64,000 bases of DNA from an uncultured bacterium (lineage in GTDB: Bacteria > Bacillota > Clostridia > Oscillospirales > Oscillospiraceae). Numbering within the stretch: position 1 is the first letter of the stretch; every line of letters begins with the position of its first letter. Under the pieces are notes generated by a model. It had not been told where the DNA came from, did no database searches, and saw nothing but the letters and a program-made list of their open reading frames with translations. Position numbers and translations under genes: made by a program. Positions 41,419-50,541 of the stretch are shown one piece after another. The stretch covers positions 1 to 64,000 of the forward strand of contig CANASS010000003.1 in assembly GCA_947364395.1 (NCBI GenBank), in the 5' to 3' direction.

Positions 41419-42633
41419 ATGAACCAGCCCATCAAATGGGTCCTGAACCGGATGCCCGCCAGCGACGACCGGCATCTGGAGGTCATGTCCACCCAGAACG
41501 TGGCCAAGGCTCAGGCATTTCACCGCTCCTTCCCACAGTACAACCCCACCCCCCTGGCCCGGCTGGACGGCATGGCGGCCCGGCTGGGGCTGGGCTCCCT
41601 GTGCGTGAAGGACGAGTCCTACCGTTTCGGCCTCAACGCGTTCAAGGTGCTGGGCGGTTCCTTCGCCATGGGCCGGTACATCGCCCAGGAGCTGGGCCGG
41701 GACGTGTCCGAGATGACCTACGGCTACCTCACCAGCGAAAAGCTGCGGGAGGAGTTCGGCCAGGCCACCTTCTTCACCGCCACCGACGGCAACCACGGCC
41801 GGGGGGTGGCCTGGGCGGCCAACAGGCTGGGCCAGAAGGCGGTGGTCCACATGCCCAAGGGCAGCGCCAAGTCCCGGTTTGACAACATCGCCCGGGAGGG
41901 GGCCCAGGTCACCATCGAGGAGGTCAACTACGACGACTGCGTCCGCATGGCCGCCGCCGAGGCGGCCCAGACCGAGCACGGCGTGGTGGTCCAGGACACC
42001 GCCTGGGAGGGCTACGAGGAGATCCCCGCCTGGATCATGCAGGGCTACGGCACCATGGCCGGGGAGGCAGCCGAGCAGCTGCGCCAGCAGGAGATCGGCC
42101 GGCCCACCCACGTGTTCGTCCAGGCCGGGGTGGGGTCCCTGGCCGGGGCTGTGGTGGGCTACTTCGCCAACCGCTTCCCCACCGACCCGCCCAAGTTTAT
42201 CATCATGGAGGCTCAGATCGCCGACTGCCTCTACCAGGGAGCCAAGGCCGGGGACGGCGCACCCCGCATGGTGGGCGGCGACCTCCAGACCATTATGGCG
42301 GGGCTGGCCTGCGGCGAGCCCAACACCATCTCCTGGGATATCCTGCGCAACCATGCCGCCGCCTTCCTGTCCTGCCCCGACTGGGTTTCCGCTAAAGGCA
42401 TGCGGATGCTGGCCGCCCCCGTCAAGGGCGACCCGGCGGTGTGCTCCGGCGAGTCCGGGGCCGTGGGCATGGGCGTCGTCTCCGCCATCATGGAGGACGA
42501 CGGCTACAAGGACCTGCGGGAGGCCCTGGAGCTGGGCCGGGACAGCCGGGTGCTCATGTTCTCCACCGAGGGGGACACCGACCCGGACAAGTACCGGGAG
42601 ATCGTCTGGGGCGGGGCCTATCCCACCGCGTAA
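41419..42633 (+). CDS. ygeX: 2,3-diaminopropionate ammonia-lyase (YgeX)
   Basis: 404 aa from the ATG at 41419; TTG at 41413 is a possible start closer to GGAGG. It is a fold-type II PLP enzyme with the cofactor Lys in NAFKVLGGSFA, the phosphate-binding glycine-rich stretch QAGVGSLAGA, and the DGNHGRGVAWAA motif. It turns 2,3-diaminopropionate into pyruvate and ammonia. The length matches the E. coli enzyme (about 400 aa). It heads the second half of the purine cluster, where it should release carbon as pyruvate from the opened purine skeleton (inference). Confidence 0.95.
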   Translation: MNQPIKWVLNRMPASDDRHLEVMSTQNVAKAQAFHRSFPQYNPTPLARLDGMAARLGLGSLCVKDESYRFGLNAFKVLGGSFAMGRYIAQELGRDVSEMTYGYLTSEKLREEFGQATFFTATDGNHGRGVAWAANRLGQKAVVHMPKGSAKSRFDNIAREGAQVTIEEVNYDDCVRMAAAEAAQTEHGVVVQDTAWEGYEEIPAWIMQGYGTMAGEAAEQLRQQEIGRPTHVFVQAGVGSLAGAVVGYFANRFPTDPPKFIIMEAQIADCLYQGAKAGDGAPRMVGGDLQTIMAGLACGEPNTISWDILRNHAAAFLSCPDWVSAKGMRMLAAPVKGDPAVCSGESGAVGMGVVSAIMEDDGYKDLREALELGRDSRVLMFSTEGDTDPDKYREIVWGGAYPTA

Positions 42634-42680
42634 AAATCAAAAACATAACAATTTAACACGACAATATGGAGGGTTTTCAA

Positions 42681-44090
42681 ATGGACAAGGAAAAGATTCT
42701 GTCTGCCGCCGAGGGCTGCCGCAAGGACCTGAGCGCTTTCCTGCGGGCCATGATCTCCCACCCCAGCGAGAGCTGCGAGGAGAAGGAAGTGGTGGCCTGC
42801 ATCAAGGCCGAGATGGAGAAGCTGGGCTTCGACGAGGTGGAAGTGGACGGCCTGGGCAACATCATCGGCTGGATGGGCCAGGGCGATAAGATCATCGCCA
42901 TCGACTCCCACATCGACACCGTGGGCATCGGCAACCGGGACAACTGGACCGCCGACCCCTATGAGGGCTGGGAGGACGACGCCATCATCTATGGCCGGGG
43001 CGGCTCCGACCAGGAGGGCGGCATGGCCTCCGCCGTGTACGGCGCCAAGATCATGAAGGACCTGGGACTGATCCCCCAGGGGTACAAGATCATGGTGGTG
43101 GGTTCCGTCCAGGAGGAGGACTGCGACGGCATGTGCTGGCAGTACATCGTCAACAAGTTCTTCCCGGAAAAGGGGATCAAGAAGGAGCAGGTGGAGTTCG
43201 TCATCTCCACCGAGCCCACCGACGGCGGCATCTACCGGGGCCACCGGGGCCGCATGGAGATCCGGGTGGACGTGAAGGGCGTGTCCTGCCACGGCTCCGC
43301 CCCCGAGCGGGGGGACAACGCCATCTACAAGATGGCCGACATCCTCCAGGATGTGCGGGCGCTGAATGAGAACCCCGCCGACGACACCGTGGCCGTCAAG
43401 GGCCTGGTGAAGATGCTGGACCCCAAGTTCAACCCCGAGCACTACGAGGACGCCCGGTTCCTGGGCCGGGGCACCTGCACCACCTCTCAGATTTTCTACA
43501 CCTCCCCCAGCCGGTGCGCCGTGGCCGATTCCTGCTCCATCTCCATCGACCGCCGCATGACCGCCGGGGAGACCTGGGACTCCTGCCTCCAGGAGATCCG
43601 GGACCTGCCCGCCGTGAAGAAGTACGGCGAGGACGTGAAGGTGTCCATGTACATGTATGACCGGCCCGCCTGGACCGGCACGGTTTACGAGACGGAAGCC
43701 TACTTCCCCACCTGGATCAACAAGGAGTCCGCCGCCCACGTCCAGGCCCTGGTGGACGCCCACCACGCCCTGTTCGGCGACAAGCGGCTGGGCCACAGCG
43801 ACGCCGAACCCGCCCGGGACGCCATGCGCCTGCGCCAGCGCCCGCTCACCGACAAGTGGACCTTCTCCACCAACGGCGTGGCCATTCAGGGCCGGTACGG
43901 CATCCCCTGCGTGGGCTTCGGCCCCGGCGCGGAGAGCCAGGCCCACGCCCCCAACGAGATCACCTGGAAGGACGATCTGGTCCGCTGCGCCGCCCTGTAC
44001 GCCGCCGTCCCCGGCCTGTACAAGGAGGAGAACAAGACCGCCGACGTGTCCCAGTTCCGTGCGGGAAAGACCGACAACGATATCCAGTAA
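42681..44090 (+). CDS. ygeY: YgeY-type M20 family hydrolase
   Basis: 469 aa from the ATG at 42681 (GGAGGG just upstream; an earlier in-frame ATG overlaps that site). M20 metal motifs are visible: [10 protein letters not shown] (His, Asp), [13 protein letters not shown] (bridging Asp) and [11 protein letters not shown] (catalytic and metal Glu). A dimerisation domain lies between them. M20 enzymes cut amide bonds of N-acyl or carbamoyl amino acids. In this cluster it probably trims an acyclic urea or amide intermediate upstream of YgeX (inference); the exact reaction is uncertain. Confidence 0.93.
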   Translation: MDKEKILSAAEGCRKDLSAFLRAMISHPSESCEEKEVVACIKAEMEKLGFDEVEVDGLGNIIGWMGQGDKIIAIDSHIDTVGIGNRDNWTADPYEGWEDDAIIYGRGGSDQEGGMASAVYGAKIMKDLGLIPQGYKIMVVGSVQEEDCDGMCWQYIVNKFFPEKGIKKEQVEFVISTEPTDGGIYRGHRGRMEIRVDVKGVSCHGSAPERGDNAIYKMADILQDVRALNENPADDTVAVKGLVKMLDPKFNPEHYEDARFLGRGTCTTSQIFYTSPSRCAVADSCSISIDRRMTAGETWDSCLQEIRDLPAVKKYGEDVKVSMYMYDRPAWTGTVYETEAYFPTWINKESAAHVQALVDAHHALFGDKRLGHSDAEPARDAMRLRQRPLTDKWTFSTNGVAIQGRYGIPCVGFGPGAESQAHAPNEITWKDDLVRCAALYAAVPGLYKEENKTADVSQFRAGKTDNDIQ

Positions 44091-44096
44091 TATATC

Positions 44097-44243
44097 GTAG
44101 GGGCGCGGCGGTCTCGCCTTCGGCTCGACCGGCGATGGACGGTCCCCACCGGGGACCGCCGCCCCGGCGCCCGTGTGTCAAGGCATTTTCCAAGGCGGGC
44201 CGGGTCGTCCCCCGAACGGCGGGCCGGGTCGTCCCGCCCTACA
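44097..44243. repeat. Dispersed GC-rich palindromic repeat, family R2, copy 2
   Basis: Starts GTAGGGGCGCGGCGG, contains an inner hairpin GGTCCCCACCGGGGACC, then two tandem GCGGGCCGGGTCGTCCC blocks and ends CCCGCCCTAC. It fills most of the gap between ygeY and ygeW. Confidence 0.8.
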
Positions 44244-44326
44244 CCTTGGGTATTTCATACCTGTAAAAAAACCGTCAAATATCAACGGGCGGCCGCAGGC
44301 TGCCCCTGGGAAAAGGAGTAAATAAT

Positions 44327-45526
44327 ATGGACGCCACTCTGCAAAAATATATCGACAAGCTGAACTCCCTCAATTTCAAAGAGATGTACGAGGGTGATTT
44401 CTTCCTCACTTGGGACAAGACCGACGACGAGCTGGAAGCCGTGTTCACCGTGGCCGACGCCCTGCGCTACATGCGGGAGAACAACATTTCCACCAAAATC
44501 TTTGAGTCCGGCCTGGGCATCTCCCTGTTCCGGGACAACTCCACCAGAACCCGTTTCTCCTTCGCCTCCGCCTGCAACCTGCTGGGCCTGGAGGTCCAGG
44601 ACCTGGACGAGGGCAAGAGCCAGATCGCTCACGGAGAGACCGTCCGGGAGACCGCCAATATGATCTCCTTCATGGCCGACGTGATCGGTATCCGGGACGA
44701 TATGTACATCGGCAAGGGCCACACCTACCAGAAGGAAGTGGTGGAGGCCGTGACCCAGGGCCATGAGGACGGCGTGCTGGAGCAGAAGCCCACCCTGGTG
44801 AACCTCCAGTGCGACATCGACCACCCCACCCAGTGCATGGCGGATATGCTCCACATCATCCATGAGTTCGGCGGCGTGGAGAACCTGAAGGGGAAGAAGG
44901 TGGCCATGACCTGGGCCTACTCCCCCAGCTACGGCAAGCCCCTGTCCGTCCCCCAGGGCGTCATCGGCCTCATGACCCGGTTTGGCATGGACGTGGTTCT
45001 GGCCCATCCCGAGGGCTACGAGGTCATGCCCGAGGTGGAGGAGGTGGCCAGGAAGAACGCCGCGGCCACCGGCGGCACCTTCACCAAGACCCACTCCATG
45101 GCCGAGGCCTTTAAAGACGCCGACATCGTGTATCCCAAGAGCTGGGCCCCCTTCGCCGCCATGGAGAAGCGCACCGACCTGTACGCCAAGGGCGACAGCG
45201 ACGGCATCAAGGCCCTGGAGAAGGAGCTGCTGGCCCAGAACGCCCAGCACAAGGACTGGTGCTGCACCGAGGAGCTGATGAAAACCACCCGGGACGGCAA
45301 GGCCCTGTACCTCCACTGCCTGCCCGCCGACATCAACGACGTGTCCTGCGTGGACGGCGAGGTGGAGGCCAGCGTCTTTGACCGCTACCGCACCCCCCTG
45401 TACAAAGAGGCCAGCTTCAAGCCCTACATCATCGCCGCCATGATCTTCCTGGCCAAGGTGAAGGACCCCCAGGCCACTCTGAAGGCCCTGGAGGAGCGGG
45501 GCGCGGCCCGTTGGTTCCAGAAATAA
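44327..45526 (+). CDS. ygeW: YgeW-type knotted carbamoyltransferase
   Basis: 399 aa, AAGGAG upstream. It is an aspartate/ornithine carbamoyltransferase-fold enzyme: carbamoyl-phosphate loop DNSTRTRFSFA near residue 70, and the C-terminal HCLPADINDVSC, equivalent to the HCLP motif of ornithine transcarbamylases. The length and the insertions fit the YgeW group rather than anabolic OTCase. It should split a ureido intermediate into an amine and carbamoyl phosphate, which the next gene product uses. No argininosuccinate or arginine deiminase gene is near, which supports the catabolic purine role. Confidence 0.94.
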   Translation: MDATLQKYIDKLNSLNFKEMYEGDFFLTWDKTDDELEAVFTVADALRYMRENNISTKIFESGLGISLFRDNSTRTRFSFASACNLLGLEVQDLDEGKSQIAHGETVRETANMISFMADVIGIRDDMYIGKGHTYQKEVVEAVTQGHEDGVLEQKPTLVNLQCDIDHPTQCMADMLHIIHEFGGVENLKGKKVAMTWAYSPSYGKPLSVPQGVIGLMTRFGMDVVLAHPEGYEVMPEVEEVARKNAAATGGTFTKTHSMAEAFKDADIVYPKSWAPFAAMEKRTDLYAKGDSDGIKALEKELLAQNAQHKDWCCTEELMKTTRDGKALYLHCLPADINDVSCVDGEVEASVFDRYRTPLYKEASFKPYIIAAMIFLAKVKDPQATLKALEERGAARWFQK

Positions 45527-45533
45527 TTTATGT

Positions 45534-45602
45534 GTAGGGCGCGGCGACCCCGGCGCGCCGTCTGCCGGACATTGGAACGCGGGCCGGGCCGTCCCGCCCT
45601 GC
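45534..45602. repeat. Dispersed GC-rich palindromic repeat, family R2, copy 3
   Basis: Starts GTAGGGCGCGGCGACC and ends CGTCCCGCCCTGC, as in copy 1 but shorter. It lies between ygeW and the carbamate kinase gene. Confidence 0.8.
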
Positions 45603-45674
45603 AAACACCGTGGGGCCGACCGCCGTAAGCGGAGGCCCCCACTTGTTTTATTGAAACATTGGAGGTAAAATGAG

Positions 45675-46616
45675 ATGGGAAAGCGCATCGTCATCGCCCT
45701 GGGCGGCAACGCCCTGGGCAATAATCTCCCCGAGCAGATGGCCGCCGTCAAGCAGACCGCCCGGGCCATCGCCGACCTCATCGAGGACGGACACCAGGTG
45801 ATCCTCTCCCACGGCAACGGCCCCCAGGTGGGCATGATCCAGAAGGCCATGGCGGAGCTCACCCGGTCCCAGCCGGATAAATATATCCCCTGCCCCCTGT
45901 CCGTGTGCGTGGCCATGAGCCAGGGCTACATCGGCTACGATCTGCAAAACGCCCTCCGGGAGGAGATGCTGGACCGGGGCATCCAGAAGGGCGTGGCCAC
46001 CGTTCTCACCCAGGTGGAGGTGGACCCCCAGGACCCGGCCTTCGCCAACCCCACCAAGCCCATCGGGGCCTTCATGACCAAGGAGGAGGCCGATAAGCTG
46101 GTGGCCGAGCGGGACTACCAGGTGGTGGAGGACGCCGGACGGGGCTACCGCCGGGTGGTGGCCTCCCCCAGGCCCCAGTCCATCGTGGAGATCGAGTCCA
46201 TCCGGGACATGGTGGAGGCGGGCCTTGTGGTGGTGGCCTGCGGCGGCGGAGGCATCCCTGTGTTCAAAACCGAAGGGCACCACCTGAAGGGCGCGGCGGC
46301 GGTGATCGACAAGGATTTCGCCTCCTGCGTGCTGGCCCAGCAGCTGGAGGCCGACACCCTCATCATCCTCACCGCCGTGGAGAAGGCGGCGGTGAACTTC
46401 GGCAAGCCCAACCAGAAGTGGCTGGACGCCCTCACCCCGGAGGAGGCGGAGGGCTACATGGCGGAGGGCCACTTTGCCCCCGGCTCCATGCTGCCCAAGG
46501 TCCAGGCGGCGGTGGAGTTCGCCCGGTCCGCCCCCGGCCGGTCCGCCCTCATCACCTTGCTGGAAAAGGCCCGGGACGGCGTGGCGGGAAAGACCGGCAC
46601 CGTCATCCGGCAGTAG
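45675..46616 (+). CDS. arcC: Carbamate kinase
   Basis: 313 aa, ATG at 45675 with GGAGGT 8 nt upstream. Amino-acid-kinase fold: ALGGNALG at the N-terminus (phosphate loop), SHGNGPQVG, and VVACGGGGIPVF later, all typical of carbamate kinase. It makes ATP from carbamoyl phosphate and ADP, releasing ammonia and CO2. Directly after ygeW it completes the energy-yielding end of purine breakdown. The E. coli equivalent at this locus is YqeA. Confidence 0.96.
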   Translation: MGKRIVIALGGNALGNNLPEQMAAVKQTARAIADLIEDGHQVILSHGNGPQVGMIQKAMAELTRSQPDKYIPCPLSVCVAMSQGYIGYDLQNALREEMLDRGIQKGVATVLTQVEVDPQDPAFANPTKPIGAFMTKEEADKLVAERDYQVVEDAGRGYRRVVASPRPQSIVEIESIRDMVEAGLVVVACGGGGIPVFKTEGHHLKGAAAVIDKDFASCVLAQQLEADTLIILTAVEKAAVNFGKPNQKWLDALTPEEAEGYMAEGHFAPGSMLPKVQAAVEFARSAPGRSALITLLEKARDGVAGKTGTVIRQ

Positions 46617-46620
46617 CTTA

Positions 46621-46806
46621 GTTCCTTTTTCTTGAAAGAAAAAGGAACCGAAAAAGAACTTTGGCGCAAAGCTGCCCTTTGCTTGCTTTCGGCCCTGGGT
46701 TGTCTCAAAGACTAAAAACAAGCGGAAACAGATTCTAACGTTTTTCGCCCCGCTTTTTTCAAAAAAGCGGGTGGGGGTCTGGGGGCAAAATCCCCGGCAG
46801 TCCCCC
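46621..46806. repeat. Dispersed intergenic repeat, family R1, copy 2
   Basis: Same ordered blocks as 32319-32541: a near-palindrome around TTCCTTTTTCTTGAAAGAAA, AAAAAGAACTTT, CAAAGC, then a CCCCGCTTTTTT...GCGGGTGGGGG hairpin and GGGGGCAAAATCCCC. It separates carbamate kinase from the hydantoinase gene. Confidence 0.8.
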
Positions 46807-46822
46807 ATGAGGAGGAATCATC

Positions 46823-48205
46823 ATGCCCATCCTGATTCAAAACGGTACGCTGATCTGCCCGGAGGGCCCGGTCAAAGCCGACCTGCGGGTGGAGGGGGAC
46901 AAGATCGCGGAAATCGGTCCCGGCCTCCCCATAGGGGACAGCCGGGTGATGGACGCGGCGGGGAAGCTGGTGTTCCCCGGCTTCATCGACACCCACACCC
47001 ACTTTGAGATGAACAAGGGCAGCCCTCGGGAGCCGGCGGACGATTGGGCCTCCGGCACCCTGGCCGCCCTGGCGGGGGGCACCACCACCGTGCTGGACTT
47101 CGCCGAGCCGGAGCGGGGGGCCTCCCTGGCCTCCGCCCTGGACGTTTGGCACAGCCGGGCGGAGGGCGCGGCCTCCTGCCACTACGGCTTCCACATGACC
47201 GTCAAGGACTGGAGCCTTGCTGTTCAGAAGGAGCTGGCGGACATGGACCGGGCGGGGGTGACCTCCTACAAGGTCTATTTCGCCTATGACAACCTGCGGG
47301 TGTCCGACGGCACGGCGCTGGAGGTGGTCCGGGCCGTGGGGGAGCGGGGCGGCGTGGTGGGCTGTCATTGTGAGAACGGCGACCTGGTGTCGGCGGGGAT
47401 CGCCTCCCAAAAAGCGGCGGGGAACCTGGGGCCCTCCGCCCACCCCCTGTCACGCCCGGCGGCGGTGGAGGCGGAGGCTGTCAACCGCTGGCTGACCATC
47501 GGCGAGCTGGCGGGCTGCCCGGTGAACATCGTCCACCTGTCCACCAGACGGGGGCTGGAGCTGGTCCGCATGGCCCGGGAGCGGGGGCAGGCGGCCTATG
47601 TGGAGACCTGCCCCCAGTACCTGCTGCTGGACGACGGCAAGTATCGGCTCCCCGGCTTTGAGAGCGCGAAATTTGTCCTCTCCCCGCCCTTGCGCGGGAG
47701 AGAGGACGTGGACGCCCTGTGGGCGGGGCTGGAGGCCGGGGAGATCGACACCATCGGCACCGACCACTGTTCCTTCCACTTCCGGGGGGTGAAGGAACTG
47801 GGTCGGGAGGACTTCTCCCAAATCCCCAACGGCATCCCCGGGGTGGAGCACCGGCCCGTCCTGCTGTACACCGCCGGAGTGGCGGCGGGGCGGATCACCG
47901 CCCATCAGATGATGAAGCTGCTGTCGGAGCAGCCCGCCAAGCTGTTTGGGATGTACCCCCGGAAGGGGGCTTTGGCGGTGGGGAGCGACGCTGATATCGT
48001 GATATTTGACCCGGAATATACGGGGCGTATTACAGCCGCCGCCCAGCGTCAGGCGGTGGACTACACCCCCTACGAGGGCTTCGAGACAAAGGGCCGGGTG
48101 GAAGCCGTCCTGCTGTCCGGGGAACCCGCGGTGGAGGGAGGCCGGGTGGTCTCCCGGGGCCGGGGCCGCTACGTCCGCCGGGGCCCCTCCCAGTTCTGGC
48201 GATGA
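46823..48205 (+). CDS. hyuA: Hydantoinase/dihydropyrimidinase family amidohydrolase
   Basis: 460 aa, GGAGGA upstream. Metal-site motifs in order: DTHTHFE, the carbamylated Lys in SYKVYFAYDN, His in CHCENGD and VHLSTRRG, and Asp in GTDHCSFHF. These enzymes open cyclic amide rings such as hydantoins and dihydropyrimidines. In purine clusters a ring-opening step on an imidazolone or hydantoin-like intermediate is the likely job (inference). E. coli has hyuA between ygeY and yqeA; here the order differs. The stop overlaps the mocA start (ATGA). Confidence 0.94.
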   Translation: MPILIQNGTLICPEGPVKADLRVEGDKIAEIGPGLPIGDSRVMDAAGKLVFPGFIDTHTHFEMNKGSPREPADDWASGTLAALAGGTTTVLDFAEPERGASLASALDVWHSRAEGAASCHYGFHMTVKDWSLAVQKELADMDRAGVTSYKVYFAYDNLRVSDGTALEVVRAVGERGGVVGCHCENGDLVSAGIASQKAAGNLGPSAHPLSRPAAVEAEAVNRWLTIGELAGCPVNIVHLSTRRGLELVRMARERGQAAYVETCPQYLLLDDGKYRLPGFESAKFVLSPPLRGREDVDALWAGLEAGEIDTIGTDHCSFHFRGVKELGREDFSQIPNGIPGVEHRPVLLYTAGVAAGRITAHQMMKLLSEQPAKLFGMYPRKGALAVGSDADIVIFDPEYTGRITAAAQRQAVDYTPYEGFETKGRVEAVLLSGEPAVEGGRVVSRGRGRYVRRGPSQFWR

Positions 48206-48753
48206 AGCTGGGCGCGGTGCTGATGGCCTCCGGGGCGGGGCGTCGGTTCGGCGGCAACAAGCTGTTCTACCCGGTGGACGGTGTGCCCATGATTCAAAGG
48301 GCCTTTGCCAACCTTCCGGCGGAGCTCTTTGACCGGGCCTGCGTGGTGAGCTGCTATCCGGAGATTCTGACCCTGGCCGGGGAGCGGGGCTATCTGCCCG
48401 TCCCCAACCCGAACGCGGCGCAGGGCCAGTCCGCCTCTGTCCGGCTGGGACTGGGGGAGCTGCTGGACATGGACGGGGTGATGTTCTGCGTGTGCGATCA
48501 GCCCTGGCTGAAGGTGGACAGCGTGAAGCGTCTGCTGGCGGATTTTTCCGCCCATCCCGGCTGTATCTGCTCCCTGAGCTGGAAAGGGGAGCGGGGCTCC
48601 CCGGCGGTGTTCCCCCGCGTCCTGTTCCCAGAGCTGCTGTCCCTCACCGGGGACCGGGGCGGGGGCGGGGTCATCCGCGCCCACCGGGACCTTTTGCGGC
48701 TGGTGGAGGCGGGGGGAGCGGAGGAGCTGCGGGATGTGGACACAAGGGCATAG
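48202..48753 (+). CDS. mocA: Molybdenum cofactor cytidylyltransferase
   Basis: 183 aa, start overlaps the hyuA stop. NTP-transferase fold: LMASGAGRRFGGNKL (nucleotide-binding loop), GQSASVRLGL, and VCDQPWL with the metal-binding Asp. It attaches CMP to molybdopterin to give the MCD cofactor used by XdhD-type hydroxylases, so it belongs functionally with the enzyme at 35712. Last gene of the cluster, with a terminator about 35 nt on. E. coli YgfJ/MocA sits at the equivalent locus. Confidence 0.92.
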   Translation: MKLGAVLMASGAGRRFGGNKLFYPVDGVPMIQRAFANLPAELFDRACVVSCYPEILTLAGERGYLPVPNPNAAQGQSASVRLGLGELLDMDGVMFCVCDQPWLKVDSVKRLLADFSAHPGCICSLSWKGERGSPAVFPRVLFPELLSLTGDRGGGGVIRAHRDLLRLVEAGGAEELRDVDTRA

Positions 48754-48787
48754 AAGTCCCGCACACAGCGCGAAACAAGGGTATAAG

Positions 48788-48826
48788 AGGGCCGGGGCGG
48801 GGAGAAATCCCTGTCCCGGCCCTTTG
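48788..48826 (+). terminator. Terminator of the purine cluster
   Basis: Stem AGGGCCGGGGCGGGG (48788-48802) pairs with 48809-48823, 6-nt loop, then TT. Confidence 0.75.
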
Positions 48827-48906
48827 GCGGCTGCCGGAAAAAATTCGGGATGGGGTGTGACCTGCCCCCGCCCCGGGTCGTTATACCAGTGAAAGGAGCT
48901 GATGGC

Positions 48907-49440
48907 ATGACAGACACAGCCCGGACGGATGCCCTGACCGCAGAATTCCAGGGAGAGGGGCCCGTGGACGGCGCACCCAGGGCCGCGCTGGGGTTCGAGG
49001 CGGCCTATGACGCCTACGGCCCCATGGTGTACCGGCTGGCCATGGTGTACCTGGGGCGGCGGGCGGACGCGGAGGATGTGACCCAGGAGGCCTTTGTCCG
49101 CCTGTTCTGCCGCGCCCCCGCCTTCGCCGACGGGGAGCACGAAAAGCGGTGGCTGCTGCGGGTGGCGGTGAACCTGTGCCGGGACCAGCTCAAGGGGTTC
49201 TGGCGGAAGCGGGCGATGGAGCTGGAACCCGGCCTGCCCGCCCAGGACCCGGAGAGCCTGGGGCTGGCGGAGGCCATCGTCGCCCTGCCCGAGCAGTACA
49301 AGGGGCCCATTCACCTGCATTACTGCGAGGGGTACTCGGTGGCGGAGATCGGTGAGATTTTGAAGCTGGGACAGTCGGCGGTGAAGATGCGGCTCAAGCG
49401 GGGCCGGGACCTTCTCCGCCGGGAAATGGAGGGTCAATGA
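48907..49440 (+). CDS. ECF sigma factor, copy 1
   Basis: 177 aa from the ATG at 48907 (AAAGGAG upstream). Region 2 holds the DAEDVTQEAFVRLF core-binding helix; region 4 holds YCEGYSVAEIGEILKLGQSAVKMRLKRGR, the -35 recognition helix. It directs RNA polymerase to a small regulon. Its stop overlaps the next gene, which encodes a DUF4179 membrane protein that should hold it inactive. A second pair with the same layout follows at 50542. Confidence 0.93.
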   Translation: MTDTARTDALTAEFQGEGPVDGAPRAALGFEAAYDAYGPMVYRLAMVYLGRRADAEDVTQEAFVRLFCRAPAFADGEHEKRWLLRVAVNLCRDQLKGFWRKRAMELEPGLPAQDPESLGLAEAIVALPEQYKGPIHLHYCEGYSVAEIGEILKLGQSAVKMRLKRGRDLLRREMEGQ

Positions 49441-50393
49441 TGACAGAGCGGGAATATCAGAAGGCCATGGAGTGTTTTACCCCCAGTCCCGAACTTCGGG
49501 CGCGGGTCCAGGCGGCGGCGGAGCGGACGGAAAAGCCGCGGGCCAGGGTCCGGCCCCTGCGGACGGTCCTCATTGCGGCGGCGGTGTGCCTGGCGCTGGC
49601 GGGGACGGCCTTCGCGGCCAGTCCCGGCCTGCGGGACCTGCTGGCCGAGGCCCTGGGCGGCTTCGCCCCCTACGCCCAGGAGCAGGACGGCACGGCGTAT
49701 ACTTGGAACGGATTCGAGTTCAAGGTGCTGTCCGCCCTGGCGGACGAGAACATGCTCCGGGTTTACGTCCAGATCAGGGACCTGGAACAGCGTGACCGCA
49801 TAAATCTCTACGGAGAGAGCTGGCTGAAGGAGGGGCCACATCTGGGCATCGGCAACCTGAAGTCCAGTGTGGAGACCACTGGGGGCAACTCCTCCACCTC
49901 GTTTGACCACTATGACGGGGAGACCCAGACCACCGTGGCCGTCGTGACGGTTTGGGGCCGGATGACGGAGGACCTGTCCGGGGTGGAGCTGCGGATCGAC
50001 ACGGCGCAGAATATGATGGACGCGCCCTCTAAAGCGGCGGTGAAGATTCCGCTGGACATTGAACTGCTGCACAGCAAGACCCTCCTCCAATTTGAAGACA
50101 CGGTACTGGACGGGGTTCGGGCGGAGGAGCTGAGGATATCTCCCCTGAGCGTCACCCTCATCACCGGGCGGGAGAGCTGGGCCCAGTGGCCCCGCTTTGA
50201 CATTAGCTTTCGCGTACAGCTCAAGGACGGCTCTCAGGTGGGAACCGAGCGAGAGAGCGCTTCCGGCCATGGCACATACAAGACTAGTGACGGAGCCCAC
50301 CATCTCGCGCAGATTTGGAATTTCGCCGACCCGGTGGAGGTGGACCAGGTGGCCGGGGTGTATATCGGAGAGGAATATTTCCCCGTCAAATAA
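49437..50393 (+). CDS. DUF4179 anti-sigma factor-like membrane protein, copy 1
   Basis: 318 aa, ATG at 49437 overlapping the sigma gene. A short basic cytoplasmic segment (1-40) that would bind the sigma factor, one membrane helix (about 41-61) and a large outer domain (about 255 residues) with the DUF4179 outline just after the helix. The sigma factor would be released when the outer domain senses a stress. The gene ends before a strong hairpin at 50410. Confidence 0.87.
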   Translation: MMTEREYQKAMECFTPSPELRARVQAAAERTEKPRARVRPLRTVLIAAAVCLALAGTAFAASPGLRDLLAEALGGFAPYAQEQDGTAYTWNGFEFKVLSALADENMLRVYVQIRDLEQRDRINLYGESWLKEGPHLGIGNLKSSVETTGGNSSTSFDHYDGETQTTVAVVTVWGRMTEDLSGVELRIDTAQNMMDAPSKAAVKIPLDIELLHSKTLLQFEDTVLDGVRAEELRISPLSVTLITGRESWAQWPRFDISFRVQLKDGSQVGTERESASGHGTYKTSDGAHHLAQIWNFADPVEVDQVAGVYIGEEYFPVK

Positions 50394-50409
50394 CAAAAAG
50401 TGCAGGATG

Positions 50410-50443
50410 CGGCCCCGGAGGATTTCCTCCGGGGCCCTTTTTG
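50410..50443 (+). terminator. Terminator of ECF pair 1
   Basis: Stem GGCCCCGGAGGA with loop TTT and its complement, then TTTTTG. The stem is almost identical to that at 51962-51993. Confidence 0.88.
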
Positions 50444-50541
50444 TATATACTACCCCTGAGAAAAATATTTCCACGCCCTGTCAGGATTTGCCCCCCTCAA
50501 TCGTATTCCAGGTGAAGGCGCCTTTGAAGGAGAGAACGACC

